Shown here in pieces: positions 19,659 to 26,627 of a stretch of 26,627 nt of DNA. Within the stretch, counting starts at the first letter, position 1, and each line of letters begins with the position of its first letter. The notes under the pieces were generated by a model. The model was not told where the DNA came from. It made no database searches and worked only from the letters and a program-made list of their open reading frames with translations. The position numbers and the translations under genes are program-made. This DNA comes from Kocuria sp. (lineage in GTDB: Bacteria > Actinomycetota > Actinomycetes > Actinomycetales > Micrococcaceae). Location: positions 1-26,627 of the forward strand of contig JAKDJD010000033.1 in the NCBI GenBank assembly GCA_030454085.1, written 5' to 3'.

Positions 19659-20315
19659 CTACTGAGGGTTGCCGCCCAGGCCGGCCTGCGCGTCGGCGTC
19701 GGCGCCGGGAACGCGCATCTCGAAGGTGTCTGTCACCACGGTGTAGTCGAAGTACCCCATCCGGGCGATGGGCTGCACCGTGGTGATGTCCACGCGGCCA
19801 TCATCGGTCAGGTACTTCTCGTTGAGGTGGATTCGCTCGACGGTCGCGTAGACGACGTCGATGGTCCCCACATTGGACTTGCCGGGCAGGCGATGCGTGG
19901 TGAGGTACTTGCACTCGTAGTGGAAAGGGCTTTCCGCGACCATCGGGGCGGGGGAGAGGTCCGCGGTCTGCTTGGTGACGTCGAGGCGGTCGAACTCGTT
20001 CTCACCAGGCGGCAGCGCCATGGCCGAGATGTTGACCGATTCGCGCAGATCCCAGGTCGCCATGTTCCACACGAACCACCCGGTCTTCTCGGCGTTGACA
20101 ACAGTGTCCTTGCGTCGCCCGTCCGGGTACTGGTTGGCCGCGAACATGACCATCGGCGGGTCGAAGGTCAGGTTCTGCCACTGGCTGTACGGGGCGATGT
20201 TTTCGACACCGTCCTCGCTGACGCTCGAGAGCCAACCGATGGGGCGAGGCACGGTCAGAGCCTTGAAGGGGGAGTGTGAGAGCGGGCGTTCGACCTCGTT
20301 GGGATCGTATTTCAC
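19659..20315 (-). CDS. Flavin reductase-like FMN-binding protein
   Basis: This 218-residue protein has the flavin reductase-like split beta-barrel (DIM6/NTAB family). Conserved features are RPIGWLSSVSEDGVENIAPYSQWQNLTFDPPMV (about residues 24-56), GRRKDTVVNAEKTGWFVWNMAT, and FHYECKY. Relatives bind FMN and reduce flavins or act as oxidoreductases; the specific role is unknown. GTG 20315 has AAAGGA seven bases upstream and overlaps the stop codon of the upstream permease as GTGA, so the two proteins are made together and probably act on the same compound. Confidence 0.88.
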   Translation of the reverse strand: MKYDPNEVERPLSHSPFKALTVPRPIGWLSSVSEDGVENIAPYSQWQNLTFDPPMVMFAANQYPDGRRKDTVVNAEKTGWFVWNMATWDLRESVNISAMALPPGENEFDRLDVTKQTADLSPAPMVAESPFHYECKYLTTHRLPGKSNVGTIDVVYATVERIHLNEKYLTDDGRVDITTVQPIARMGYFDYTVVTDTFEMRVPGADADAQAGLGGNPQ

Positions 20316-21739
20316 AGTGCATTCCTTTCTTGCTGGTGGTTTGCGGAACGATCGTCAGCAGTGGAGTCACGACCGGCCGCCGAATTCTTGGCTATGACCA
20401 GGTAGATGCCGCCGGCGACCACGAGACCGATAATCCACGCGATCTCGGCACCCCCGAACAGATGGGCGATGGGGCCGACGTAGAGGGAGCTGTTCATGAA
20501 CGGGATCTGGATCAGTACGGCGGCGAAGTAGGCCACGAAGGCCCCCTTGTTGACCGTGCCATAGGGGCCATTGCGCTGGAACAGGGCGTCGACGTCGTAT
20601 TTCTTATGTCGAATGAGGTAGTAGTCGACCAGGTTGATCGCAGACCACGGCGTCATGAAGTACAGCAGGAACATCAGGAAGTCGGTGAACACGGCGACGA
20701 AATTGTCCGATGCCAGGAGCGCGATCACTACCGCAAAGGCGGAGATGATGAGCACGTAGATCGTGCGTGCGCGGGGTTTGATGACCTCGTGCCGGGCCAC
20801 CGCCGTGACGATCGTCGCCAAAGACATGAACCCGCCGTACGAGCTCAGCGTGTTGCCCGTCAGTTTGCCGACGACGACGGCCAGCAGCACGAGCCAGAAG
20901 AAGGTGCCCGCCAGCCCCGAGAGGAATCCGACCTGGTGGTCGCTGAATGCATCCCCGCCGATCTGTGCGGCGAAGGCTCCGACGATCATGGCCAGGGTTG
21001 CCCCGATGAAGCTCCCCGCAAAGGTCCACCCGATCGTGGACCGCTGGGACGTCGTCTCGGGGAGGTACCGGCTGTAGTCGGCGATGTAAGGACCGAAGGT
21101 CAGCTGCCACGACGCCGAGAGCGAGATACCCAGGATGAACGGGGCCAAGGCAAAACTGGTGTCCGCGGTGATCTGGTGACGCATCGGGCCGCCCAGAATA
21201 ATGACCAGGAGAATCACGAAGACGACCCCGCTCAGGACCGACGCCGCGTGCGAAAACTTGTGGATCCACTTGTACCCGGCGATGGCCAGGACGGTCGAGA
21301 ACAGCGCGAAGATCACCGCACCTGCCTTGACGCTGATGTGGAGCAGGGTCGCGAGTGCCTGTCCGCCGAGTACCAGGCCGGTCGCGTAGAAACCGATATA
21401 GATGATCAGGGCCAAGACCAGGGGAAGGATCGCCCCGTAGTAGCCGAACTGGGCGCGACTCTGGATCATCTGGGGGACGCCGAGCTGAGGCCCCTGGGCG
21501 GAGTGGAGCGCCGTGATGAAGCCGCCGATCAGGTTGCCGATGACGATGGCGGGGATGGACCACAGGGCCGAATTGCCCAGCAGAACGAAGAGGCCGCCGG
21601 TCACCAGAGCCGTGATTGAGCTGTTCGCCGCGAACCAGAGGAAGAAGAGAGAGACCGGGGAGCCGTGACGTTCCCGCGGCGGGATCCAGTCAATGGACCG
21701 GAGTTCCATGGTTTTCGGTCCGACCGTTGGAGTGGACAT
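20312..21739 (-). CDS. NCS1-family permease (cytosine/purine/allantoin type)
   Basis: This 475-residue integral membrane protein is predicted to have about twelve transmembrane segments. NCS1 features include the N-terminal tail IDWIPPRERHGSP leading into the first segment, GPQLGVPQMIQSRAQFGYYGA in the second, FGPYIADYSRYLP in the middle, and MTPWSAINLVDYYLIRHKKYDVDALF near segment 10. Family members bring in nucleobases, hydantoins, allantoin or related compounds with a cation. I chose ATG 21739 with AAGGAG upstream; a longer frame to 21916 overlaps the divergent promoter and gntR. It is the first gene of a two-gene operon with the flavin reductase-like protein and divergent from the FadR-type gntR at 21870. 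Confidence 0.92.
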   Translation of the reverse strand: MSTPTVGPKTMELRSIDWIPPRERHGSPVSLFFLWFAANSSITALVTGGLFVLLGNSALWSIPAIVIGNLIGGFITALHSAQGPQLGVPQMIQSRAQFGYYGAILPLVLALIIYIGFYATGLVLGGQALATLLHISVKAGAVIFALFSTVLAIAGYKWIHKFSHAASVLSGVVFVILLVIILGGPMRHQITADTSFALAPFILGISLSASWQLTFGPYIADYSRYLPETTSQRSTIGWTFAGSFIGATLAMIVGAFAAQIGGDAFSDHQVGFLSGLAGTFFWLVLLAVVVGKLTGNTLSSYGGFMSLATIVTAVARHEVIKPRARTIYVLIISAFAVVIALLASDNFVAVFTDFLMFLLYFMTPWSAINLVDYYLIRHKKYDVDALFQRNGPYGTVNKGAFVAYFAAVLIQIPFMNSSLYVGPIAHLFGGAEIAWIIGLVVAGGIYLVIAKNSAAGRDSTADDRSANHQQERNAL

Positions 21740-21800
21740 GTCATTCTCCTTGCTTTCGGTGTCATTGTGAGCCCTGACACCATTCATGGCCGCCACTCTA

Positions 21801-21812
21801 CCGATATATCGG
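21801..21812. promoter_or_regulatory. Perfect palindrome in the permease/gntR divergent promoter
   Basis: CCGATATATCGG is a perfect 12-bp palindrome midway between the permease start (21739) and gntR start (21870), 61 and 57 bases away. TGTATATT at 21814-21821 beside it could be the -10 of gntR, and its complement TATACA a -10 for the permease. It is the best candidate operator for the adjacent FCD-type regulator. Confidence 0.55.
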
Positions 21813-21869
21813 CTGTATATTCCAGCGGTGTGCCAAGATTTCTGTACGACCCCGTCAGAGAGGACCAGC

Positions 21870-22526
21870 ATGAACCGTCCCGTCCGCACGCGCTCCGGAC
21901 CCACACTCACGGACACTGCCTATGTACACATAGAGCGCATGATCATTCACGGGGAGATCGAGCCGCTCACCTTCGTGTCGGAGGCCGATTTCATGGAGTG
22001 GACGGGACTGGGCCGTACGCCGGTTCGTGAGGCGGTCCATCGGCTGGCGCGAGAGCGGATGGTGGAGATCCATCCCAGTCGGGGCATCCTCATCCCGGAA
22101 ATCAGCGTTGAGTCGGAACTGCGGATCCTCGAGATGCGCAGGGTCCTGGATCCGTGGGCGACTCGTTTGGCATGCGAGCGGGCCACACCCGGGGAGCGCG
22201 ACGAGATGCGCCATCTCGCGGAAACCCTTGGGGCGGAGAACTTTAGCCTGTCCGATTACTCCGAGACCGTCCGCCAGACCCACGGGCTGATTCTCCGTGC
22301 GGCCCATAACGAGTACCTTCACGACGCCATGGTTCAGTTGCAGAATCTGTCGCGCAGATTCTGGACTTCGCACGTGACCGACCAGTCAGAGGTGACCGCC
22401 GGTGCGGCCCTCCACCGGGCGATGCTCACCGCCATCGTCCGGGAGGATGCCCAAGAGGGAGAGCGGGCGGCCACGAGTCTCAATGACTATTTGGTCGACT
22501 TCACGCGCAGGGTCCTGGCGGTCTGA
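21870..22526 (+). CDS. GntR-family regulator, FadR/FCD subfamily
   Basis: This 218-residue regulator has an N-terminal winged helix (about residues 12-78, including VSEADFMEWTGLGRTPVREAVHRLARERMVEI) and an all-helical FCD ligand domain (about 90-215, with histidines in QTHGLIL and AALHRAML suited to metal-assisted ligand binding). ATG 21870 has GAGAGGA upstream; the longer frame to 21786 runs through the promoter region. It is divergent from the permease-flavin reductase operon and probably controls it according to the imported compound. A small hairpin (GGTTC/GAACC with CTCT/AGAG, 22563-22589) lies downstream without a T-tract. Confidence 0.9.
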   Translation: MNRPVRTRSGPTLTDTAYVHIERMIIHGEIEPLTFVSEADFMEWTGLGRTPVREAVHRLARERMVEIHPSRGILIPEISVESELRILEMRRVLDPWATRLACERATPGERDEMRHLAETLGAENFSLSDYSETVRQTHGLILRAAHNEYLHDAMVQLQNLSRRFWTSHVTDQSEVTAGAALHRAMLTAIVREDAQEGERAATSLNDYLVDFTRRVLAV

Positions 22527-22660
22527 AGTTTTTCCTTCCCGTATGAATCCGAACGTCGGGTTGGTTCCGAACTCTTTGCAGAGAGAACCAGCAACGAGGC
22601 GGTTCGTCTGTTGCCCCTGGTTCTCCGCCATCGCTCACGATCGGAAGAGGGACCACACCG

Positions 22661-23812
22661 ATGTCACTACTGAACCGCCCGGACGGACGCGCCGAATTCG
22701 GGACGCACCCGTCTCCGTTCCTCCCCTCCTCAGCCTGGTCCGGGCATGCCGGGTCCGTCGGGTCCGCCGGGCCTGCCGGGTCCGCGGGATCTGTCCCGAT
22801 CGCGGGCCGGATCAGTCAGATGGCAGGCCCGCACACCGTTCTGCAAAGCCGCGATTGGGGTCGCGTCCAAACCGCGTTGGGGCGCAGGACCCACCGGTTT
22901 CGCGGACCCGGGTGGTCGGCGTTGGTGATCGAGGAGAGCAATACGTTGGGGCGGATCTGGTACCTCCCGTACGGTCCGGTCGCGAACGACGTCGTGGCTC
23001 TCGAAGCCGCACTGACCAGCTTGGGTGAGGCCGCCAAGAAGGCGAAGGTCGCATGGGTGCGTATCGAGCCCATGGTTTCCGACGGGTCAGAACAGATACG
23101 GGCTCCGGGTCTTCGGTCAGAGCTGCTGGAGCTGGGAGCCCGTGAGGCCCCACGCGACATCCAGCCGCGTCGCTCCAGGTGGCTGGACCTGACCCAGGGA
23201 CCCGAAGCGCTGCTGGCCGGAATGACGAGCACGAACCGGAATCTCTGGCGGCGTCACCAGGACAAAGGGCTGAGCATCGAGTCGAGTCGGGATCCGGCCG
23301 ACGTCGAGGAGCTGATTGCCCTGAACCAGGAGAGCGCCGAGCGCAAGGGATTCGTGGCGCACGATGCCGACTATCTCCGCACAGTGGCACGTACGCTGCT
23401 GACATGCGGCTCGGGCCGTGTGTACCTGACGCGGTACGAAGGACAGGTTGTCGCTTCTGCCTTCGTCTACGACTCGGCGAGCACCAGGATCTTCGCTCAC
23501 GCGGGCATGAGGCCCGAATTCAAGAAGCTCCGCCCCAATCAGCCGCTGATTGCTCAGGCCGTCCTGGACGCTGCCGAACGCGGCGCGAAAACCGCGGATC
23601 TCTTCGGCATCGCACCGACGGATTCGCCCAATCACCCGTGGGCGGGCTTTACCCAATTCAAGAGGTCTTTCGGGGGTCGCGACGTCGAGTTCGCCGGGAC
23701 CTGGGATCTTCCCGTCTCCGTCCCCCGCTATGCCGCGTACCGCTCGATGCGGTCGGGTCGGGGCATGGCCCAGGGCATGGTGGGCGCCCTCCGGGGGCGC
23801 TTTCGGGGATAG
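22661..23812 (+). CDS. FemAB-like peptidoglycan bridge aminoacyltransferase
   Basis: Proteins of the FemXAB family add amino acids from charged tRNA to the lysine side chain of lipid II, building the interpeptide bridge at the inner face of the membrane. The 383-residue protein shows WYLPYGPVAND, a basic stretch at NRNLWRRHQDKGLSIESS, RKGFVAHDADYL, RVYLTRYEGQVVASAFVYDS, the highly conserved AHAGMRPEFKKLRPNQPLI, and HPWAGFTQFKRSFGG. Both GNAT-like halves are present. Residues 10-50 are a low-complexity Gly/Ser/Ala/Pro stretch encoded by 9-nt repeats, and homology begins only after it. The real start could therefore be ATG 22820 (330 residues), though 22661 has GAGGGA upstream. Which amino acid is added cannot be told from sequence. 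Confidence 0.87.
   Translation: MSLLNRPDGRAEFGTHPSPFLPSSAWSGHAGSVGSAGPAGSAGSVPIAGRISQMAGPHTVLQSRDWGRVQTALGRRTHRFRGPGWSALVIEESNTLGRIWYLPYGPVANDVVALEAALTSLGEAAKKAKVAWVRIEPMVSDGSEQIRAPGLRSELLELGAREAPRDIQPRRSRWLDLTQGPEALLAGMTSTNRNLWRRHQDKGLSIESSRDPADVEELIALNQESAERKGFVAHDADYLRTVARTLLTCGSGRVYLTRYEGQVVASAFVYDSASTRIFAHAGMRPEFKKLRPNQPLIAQAVLDAAERGAKTADLFGIAPTDSPNHPWAGFTQFKRSFGGRDVEFAGTWDLPVSVPRYAAYRSMRSGRGMAQGMVGALRGRFRG
22749..22788 (+). repeat. Degenerate 9-nt tandem repeats near the FemAB start
   Basis: About four imperfect copies of CCGGGTCCG lie in frame and encode Gly/Ser/Ala/Pro repeats (SGHAGSVGSAGPAGSAGS). Copy number could vary between strains. The stretch may be a flexible N-terminal tail or part of a leader if translation starts at 22820. 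Confidence 0.55.
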
Positions 23813-23871
23813 CGGAGGACCGCCGGGACAGATGTCGGGCTCACCCTCCGCGCTCGAGCTCAGATGCGGCC

Positions 23872-24070
23872 CTACGAACTGAGATTCAGGAAGCTCCGCA
23901 GCAATGTCTCCGTGCCTTCGAGGTATCGATACTCTTCTGGCGTGGCCGCCGACGCCGCGTCCAGGGCACGTCGTAGCCCTCTTCTCTGGTGCGCCTGCAG
24001 GTCGGCCTCGGCCGCGAGGCGAGCGGCACCGGACTCGACCACGGTCCGATAGGCGAGGAACGGCCGCTGC
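23872..24070 (-). pseudogene. Fragment of a FadR/FCD-type GntR regulator
   Basis: The minus-strand frame reads FLAYRTVVESGAARLAAEAD and later ALDAASAATPEEYRYLEGTETLL, which resembles the first part of an FCD domain (yRrvvEpgaarlaAe, then aYRr.D..fH). The DNA-binding domain is missing on one side, and the reading frame leaves the family and stops soon after YRYLEGT on the other. It is a remnant of roughly 60 codons. It meets the SDR remnant head-on at about 24060. Confidence 0.55.
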
Positions 24071-24167
24071 CGTCGCCTTCCTGGCGTCGGATGATTCATC
24101 CTTCATCACAGCCAACACGTTCCTGGTCGATGGCGGTTTGTCCGGAGCGTACGTCACACCCGAGTAG
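24061..24167 (+). pseudogene. C-terminal remnant of a short-chain dehydrogenase/reductase
   Basis: The frame ending at TAG 24165-24167 reads AAAVAFLASDDSSFITANTF and then LVDGGLSGAYVTPE, the typical carboxyl end of classical SDR enzymes (FLASDDSSFITG...VDGG). Upstream of about 24061 the frame is unrelated, basic sequence without the Rossmann motif or the YxxxK active site, so only the last ~34 codons remain. A deletion joined it to the GntR fragment. No start or ribosome site serves it. Confidence 0.7.
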
Positions 24168-24369
24168 ACACCGGCAGATGTCTCCGATCGCGGCCGAGGC
24201 GGCAGACGCGTGAGCAAGTACGGAGTCTCAGCTCGCGCTGTGCTCTGCCCCTCGGCCCGAGCGTTGGTCGCCGGTGGGGTAGCACTGCGTCGATCGACGT
24301 CTCCGTCTCGGCCGGAACGGGGATTCCATCACTTGTCCACAGCCCATCCCGCTGATGGCGAGTTGCCCC

Positions 24370-24375
24370 TAGGCT
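24370..24375 (+). promoter_or_regulatory. Probable -10 box of the macrodomain gene (leaderless)
   Basis: TAGGCT is followed by exactly six bases and ATG 24382, placing the transcript start at or next to the A of ATG. No true Shine-Dalgarno is present. nagB has the same TAGGCT-N6-ATG arrangement. Confidence 0.45.
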
Positions 24376-24381
24376 GGTGGC

Positions 24382-24915
24382 ATGGACATCGAAATACGCC
24401 CAGGCGACATCACCGCGGTCGAAACCCAAGCCATCGTGAATGCGGCCAATTCCTCCCTCATGGGTGGTGGTGGCGTCGACGGTGCGATCCATCGTGCCGG
24501 TGGCCCCTCGATCCTGGACGAGTGCAAGAAAATTCGTGAGACCGACTTGCCGGACGGCCTTCCCGCCGGCCAGGCGGTCGTGACGACGGCGGGAGAGTTG
24601 CCTGCGCAGTGGGTCGTCCACACCGTAGGGCCCACGTACGCCAAGACACCCGAGAAGTATCAGGAGAAAGCTCCTGTCTTGGCGTCCTGCTACCGGGCCT
24701 CGCTCCAGGCCGCGGCCGAACTCGACGTCGAAACCATCGCATTTCCCACCATCTCGGCCGGCGTGTACGGATGGCCGACGGATGACGCGACCAGAATCGC
24801 CGTCGAGACGATCCGTTCGATGGAAGAGCAAGTCGGCGACACCATACGCACCGTGGTGCTGGTCCCGTTCGGCCAAGAGGCGGAGGATGGATACAGGGCG
24901 GCCTTGGCCGGATGA
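24382..24915 (+). CDS. Macrodomain protein (O-acetyl-ADP-ribose deacetylase type)
   Basis: This 177-residue single macrodomain of the MacroD/YmdB type hydrolyses O-acetyl-ADP-ribose or removes ADP-ribose from proteins. The ADP-ribose site is well kept: GDIT at residues 8-11, NAANSSLMGGGGVDGAIHRAGG at 20-41 (catalytic loop), VVHTVGP near 78, and TISAGVYGWP around 123-132 for phosphate binding. Length is normal for the family. The gene appears to be transcribed without a leader. It is followed after 60 bases by the M20 amidohydrolase, which has its own ribosome site; the two may share a transcript but no functional link is evident. Confidence 0.93.
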   Translation: MDIEIRPGDITAVETQAIVNAANSSLMGGGGVDGAIHRAGGPSILDECKKIRETDLPDGLPAGQAVVTTAGELPAQWVVHTVGPTYAKTPEKYQEKAPVLASCYRASLQAAAELDVETIAFPTISAGVYGWPTDDATRIAVETIRSMEEQVGDTIRTVVLVPFGQEAEDGYRAALAG

Positions 24916-24975
24916 GTCTGGCCGCCTCCTCCCGATCGACGCCGATGGGGAGTCACACGAGGTGAAAGGACAACC

Positions 24976-26199
24976 ATGGGAACCAGCGACGTCTTTCGGA
25001 ACCTCTCCGACCAGTTGGACTGGCAGGAGGAGTTGTACAAGGACCTGCACCGCAGGCCGGAACTCGGACTCCAGGAACACCGAACCTCGGAGCGAATCCA
25101 CCAGGAGCTGAAGGACCTCGGGCTCGAGACGACATCGATCGGTGGGACCGGCGTCGTCGCGGTCATAGAGAACGGCGAAGGCCCCACCATCATGGCCAGG
25201 GCCGATATCGATGCACTCCCCGTCACGGAAAGGACGGGGCTGGACTATGCCTCGGAGAACGAGGGGGTCATGCACGCGTGCGGCCACGACATGCACGTGG
25301 CAGCGCTCATGGGTGCGGTACGGATTCTGGTGCAGAACAAGAATGCCTGGGCCGGCACCTACGTCGCGCTGTTCCAGCCCGCGGAAGAGAAGTCCAAGGG
25401 TGCCTCGGCCATGATCGACGACGGCCTGGTGAATAAGGTCCCGCACCCCGAGGTGGTCCTGGGTCAACACGTCATGCCGAAGCCTAGTGGTCACGTCTTC
25501 ACCCACGCGGGTCCCATGCTGTCCATGGCGGACTCGGTGCACATCACGATCCACGGTCGAGGTTCCCACGGGTCGATGCCCCACCTGTCCGTGGACCCGG
25601 TGGTAATCGCCTCGAGCGTGGTCCTGAAGTTGCAGACCATCGTTTCTCGGGAAGTCGAGCCGGGCGAGTTCGCGGTCGTGACCGTGGGGTCCCTGACCGC
25701 GGGCACGCAGGCGAACGTGATTCCCGACCGTGCCGAATTGCGCCTCAACGTTCGCACCTACGATCCCGACGTGCGGAACCGGGTCATCGCCTCGATCGAG
25801 CGCATCGTGCGCGGCGAGTCCGAGGCGGCTGGCGCGCAGGACGACCCCGAATTCGAGTACTACGACCAGTTCCCCCTCACCGACAACGACGCCGACGTCA
25901 CAGACCGGATCAGCCGCGCCTTCGGCACCGGCTTCGAAGCCGATGTCCTCCAACCGGGCGCGCCCGCAACCGCCTCCGAGGACTTCAGCGAACTTCCGAA
26001 CGCATTCGGGGTGCCTTACTGCTACTGGTTCTTCGGCGGAGCCGACCAGGAAAAGTACGACGACGCCGTGCGCAACGGCCGCCTTCGGGAAGACATCCCG
26101 GCCAACCACTCCCCGTTCTTCTACCCGGTCATCCACCCGACGCTCGAGACGGGAACCCGCGCCCAGGTGCTCGCCGCGCTGGAGTACTTGGGGAAATAG
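24976..26199 (+). CDS. M20-family amidohydrolase (hippurate/IAA-amino acid hydrolase type)
   Basis: This 407-residue zinc aminoacylase-like enzyme cleaves the amide bond of N-acyl amino acids or peptides. Family landmarks are HRRPELGLQEHRT near residue 25, RADIDALPVTE at 75-85, MHACGHDMHVAAL with Cys102 and His104, QPAEEKSKGASAMIDDG with catalytic and metal-binding Glu137/Glu138, GQHVMP with His165, the dimer-domain GRGSHGSMPHLSVDPV, and ATASEDFSELPN near the C-terminus. The Cys and His metal pattern matches the amidohydrolase (M20D) branch. ATG 24976 has AAAGGA upstream. The substrate is unknown; N-acyl amino acids or indole-acetyl conjugates are typical. Confidence 0.93.
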   Translation: MGTSDVFRNLSDQLDWQEELYKDLHRRPELGLQEHRTSERIHQELKDLGLETTSIGGTGVVAVIENGEGPTIMARADIDALPVTERTGLDYASENEGVMHACGHDMHVAALMGAVRILVQNKNAWAGTYVALFQPAEEKSKGASAMIDDGLVNKVPHPEVVLGQHVMPKPSGHVFTHAGPMLSMADSVHITIHGRGSHGSMPHLSVDPVVIASSVVLKLQTIVSREVEPGEFAVVTVGSLTAGTQANVIPDRAELRLNVRTYDPDVRNRVIASIERIVRGESEAAGAQDDPEFEYYDQFPLTDNDADVTDRISRAFGTGFEADVLQPGAPATASEDFSELPNAFGVPYCYWFFGGADQEKYDDAVRNGRLREDIPANHSPFFYPVIHPTLETGTRAQVLAALEYLGK

Positions 26200-26257
26200 G
26201 GGGGGGCAGTGCCCCGTGGCGCGGGTCGGCCCGCTGGAGCTGCCGCCGAGGTGGTCG

Positions 26258-26386
26258 CGAGGTGGCAGTTTCGTGCACGCTCGGAGCCCGAGGTGGCAGT
26301 TTCGTGCGCTTTCGACGGTCAAAACTGCACGAATCTGCCACCTCGCGGTCGGACACGGGCCGAGAACGCACGGGATTGCCACCTCG
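26258..26386. repeat. GAGGTGGCA-family element: two direct and two inverted units
   Basis: CGAGGTGGCAGTTTCGTGC occurs identically at 26258-26276 and 26289-26307. Inverted units follow at 26327-26345 (18 of 19 positions complementary to the direct unit) and 26368-26386. The spacer between the direct units ends in GAGCC just before the second unit, as it does in the element at 10304-10390, so both are copies of one composite element. Confidence 0.85.
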
Positions 26387-26434
26387 AAGGGATTGGTGAC
26401 GCTTTCGCAACCCTGCGCGTCCACTGCGCGGTGT

Positions 26435-26537
26435 CGTTGGGTGGCGGTTGCCCGATGGAGTGGGGTTTGCCGGCCGCGTCGTAGCTCTGTGGGCCCGTAG
26501 CGAGCTGCCGTTGGGTGGGGGTTGCCCGATGGAGTGG
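26435..26537 (+). repeat. Two long GGTTGCCCGA-family units
   Basis: The 29-base units at 26435-26463 and 26509-26537 both run from CGTTGGGTGG to GCCCGATGGAGTGG and differ at a single base. They are in the same orientation as the unit at 22-41. Confidence 0.8.
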
Positions 26538-26627
26538 CCGTTTAACTCGGTTTGTTTGGGCGAAAAACCCCCCCAAACACCGGAAAAGCCCCCCACTTTG
26601 GGCACCCCCCCCCGCACGGCCCCCAGG

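Larger units (their letters stand above)
23813..24381. other. Decayed region between FemAB-like and macrodomain genes
   Basis: This 569-base stretch holds the two gene remnants listed separately and no intact gene. 23813-23871 and 24168-24369 show nothing recognisable beyond a lone TTGTCCACA at 24333 and, at the right edge, the promoter element of the macrodomain gene. Confidence 0.6.
26200..26627. other. Gene-free right end made of two repeat families
   Basis: Past the M20 gene there is no credible gene. The stretch is filled by the GAGGTGGCA element (26258-26386) and two GGTTGCCCGA units (26435-26463, 26509-26537), then GC homopolymer-rich sequence to the end that looks like a degraded copy of the left-end repeats. 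Confidence 0.65.

Noticed and set aside
18840..20279. 479-residue plus-strand frame across the amidohydrolase and flavin reductase genes
   Set aside because: It is out of frame with the amidohydrolase and antisense to the reductase; Trp/Ser/Arg-rich shadow sequence.
20276..21619. 447-residue frame antisense to the NCS1 permease
   Set aside because: Asp/Gln/Arg-rich shadow of a membrane-protein gene with no recognisable domain.
24333..24341. TTGTCCACA as a DnaA box or replication origin
   Set aside because: It is a single 9-mer without further boxes, AT-rich DNA or dnaA/dnaN genes nearby; chance occurrence is enough to explain it.
26258..26386. Possible CRISPR array
   Set aside because: Units are partly inverted relative to each other, spacers are unequal and short (12-22 nt) and partly conserved between loci, and no cas genes are present. 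It fits a palindromic dispersed element.
24154..26424. 756-residue open frame antisense to the macrodomain and M20 genes
   Set aside because: It is a by-product of GC-rich third positions on the opposite strand. It has no domain, covers two well-supported genes and runs through the repeat region.

Overview
The window is high-GC, gene-dense DNA of an actinobacterium, most likely a Micrococcales-type or related lineage. The grounds are GC-rich codon use with frequent GTG starts, paired HutC-type GntR regulators with DasR-like operators, a split GlcNAc PTS (separate IIB and IIC) as in Streptomyces and relatives, TAGGCT-type probable leaderless promoters, and FemAB-like and TM0106-type proteins common in this phylum. 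I cannot name the genus.

Layout. 1-271 holds dispersed inverted repeats. 272-3095 is an amino-sugar locus: nagB on the minus strand, divergent from a gntR-nagA pair, with two palindromic operators between them. 3079-8660 is a minus-strand run: a GlcNAc PTS IIB gene, a second HutC-type gntR, a large three-domain nuclease/RNase H-like/SF1 helicase protein, and a small acidic protein of unknown function. 8807-10291 encodes the GlcNAc PTS IIC, divergent from IIB across a third DasR-like operator. 10292-10419 is a repeat hairpin. 10420-14122 is an nrdIEF ribonucleotide reductase operon (minus) with a tandem pair of NrdR boxes. 14273-17787 is a MurNAc operon: rpiR/murR, murQ, murP. 17788-18178 is repeat-bearing intergenic DNA. 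18179-19651 encodes a YtcJ-type amidohydrolase. 19659-22526 is an NCS1 permease / flavin reductase-like operon divergent from a FadR-type gntR. 22661-23812 is a FemAB-like transferase. 23813-24381 is a gene graveyard with an SDR tail and a GntR fragment. 24382-26199 has a macrodomain protein and an M20 amidohydrolase. 26200-26627 again holds the two repeat families.

How it works together. NagE-type IIC plus IIB (GlcNAc) and MurP (MurNAc) import and phosphorylate cell-wall sugars, using a IIA not encoded here. MurQ turns MurNAc-6-P into GlcNAc-6-P and lactate. NagA and NagB carry GlcNAc-6-P to fructose-6-P. Two GntR/UTRA repressors and one RpiR/MurR regulator sit next to their probable targets.

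The most striking item is the R2 subunit NrdF. Three of the four carboxylate metal ligands are replaced (Glu to Gln120, Ser180 and Lys214), while Asp89, both ligand histidines and the radical tyrosine Tyr127 remain. This is the QSK signature of class Ie R2 proteins, which work without a metal cofactor through a DOPA radical made with NrdI. NrdI is encoded at the head of the same operon.

The same composite repeat lies at both edges of the window, in the same order and orientation. The window may therefore be a whole contig broken at repeats. Base calls in the last ~80 bases look degraded.
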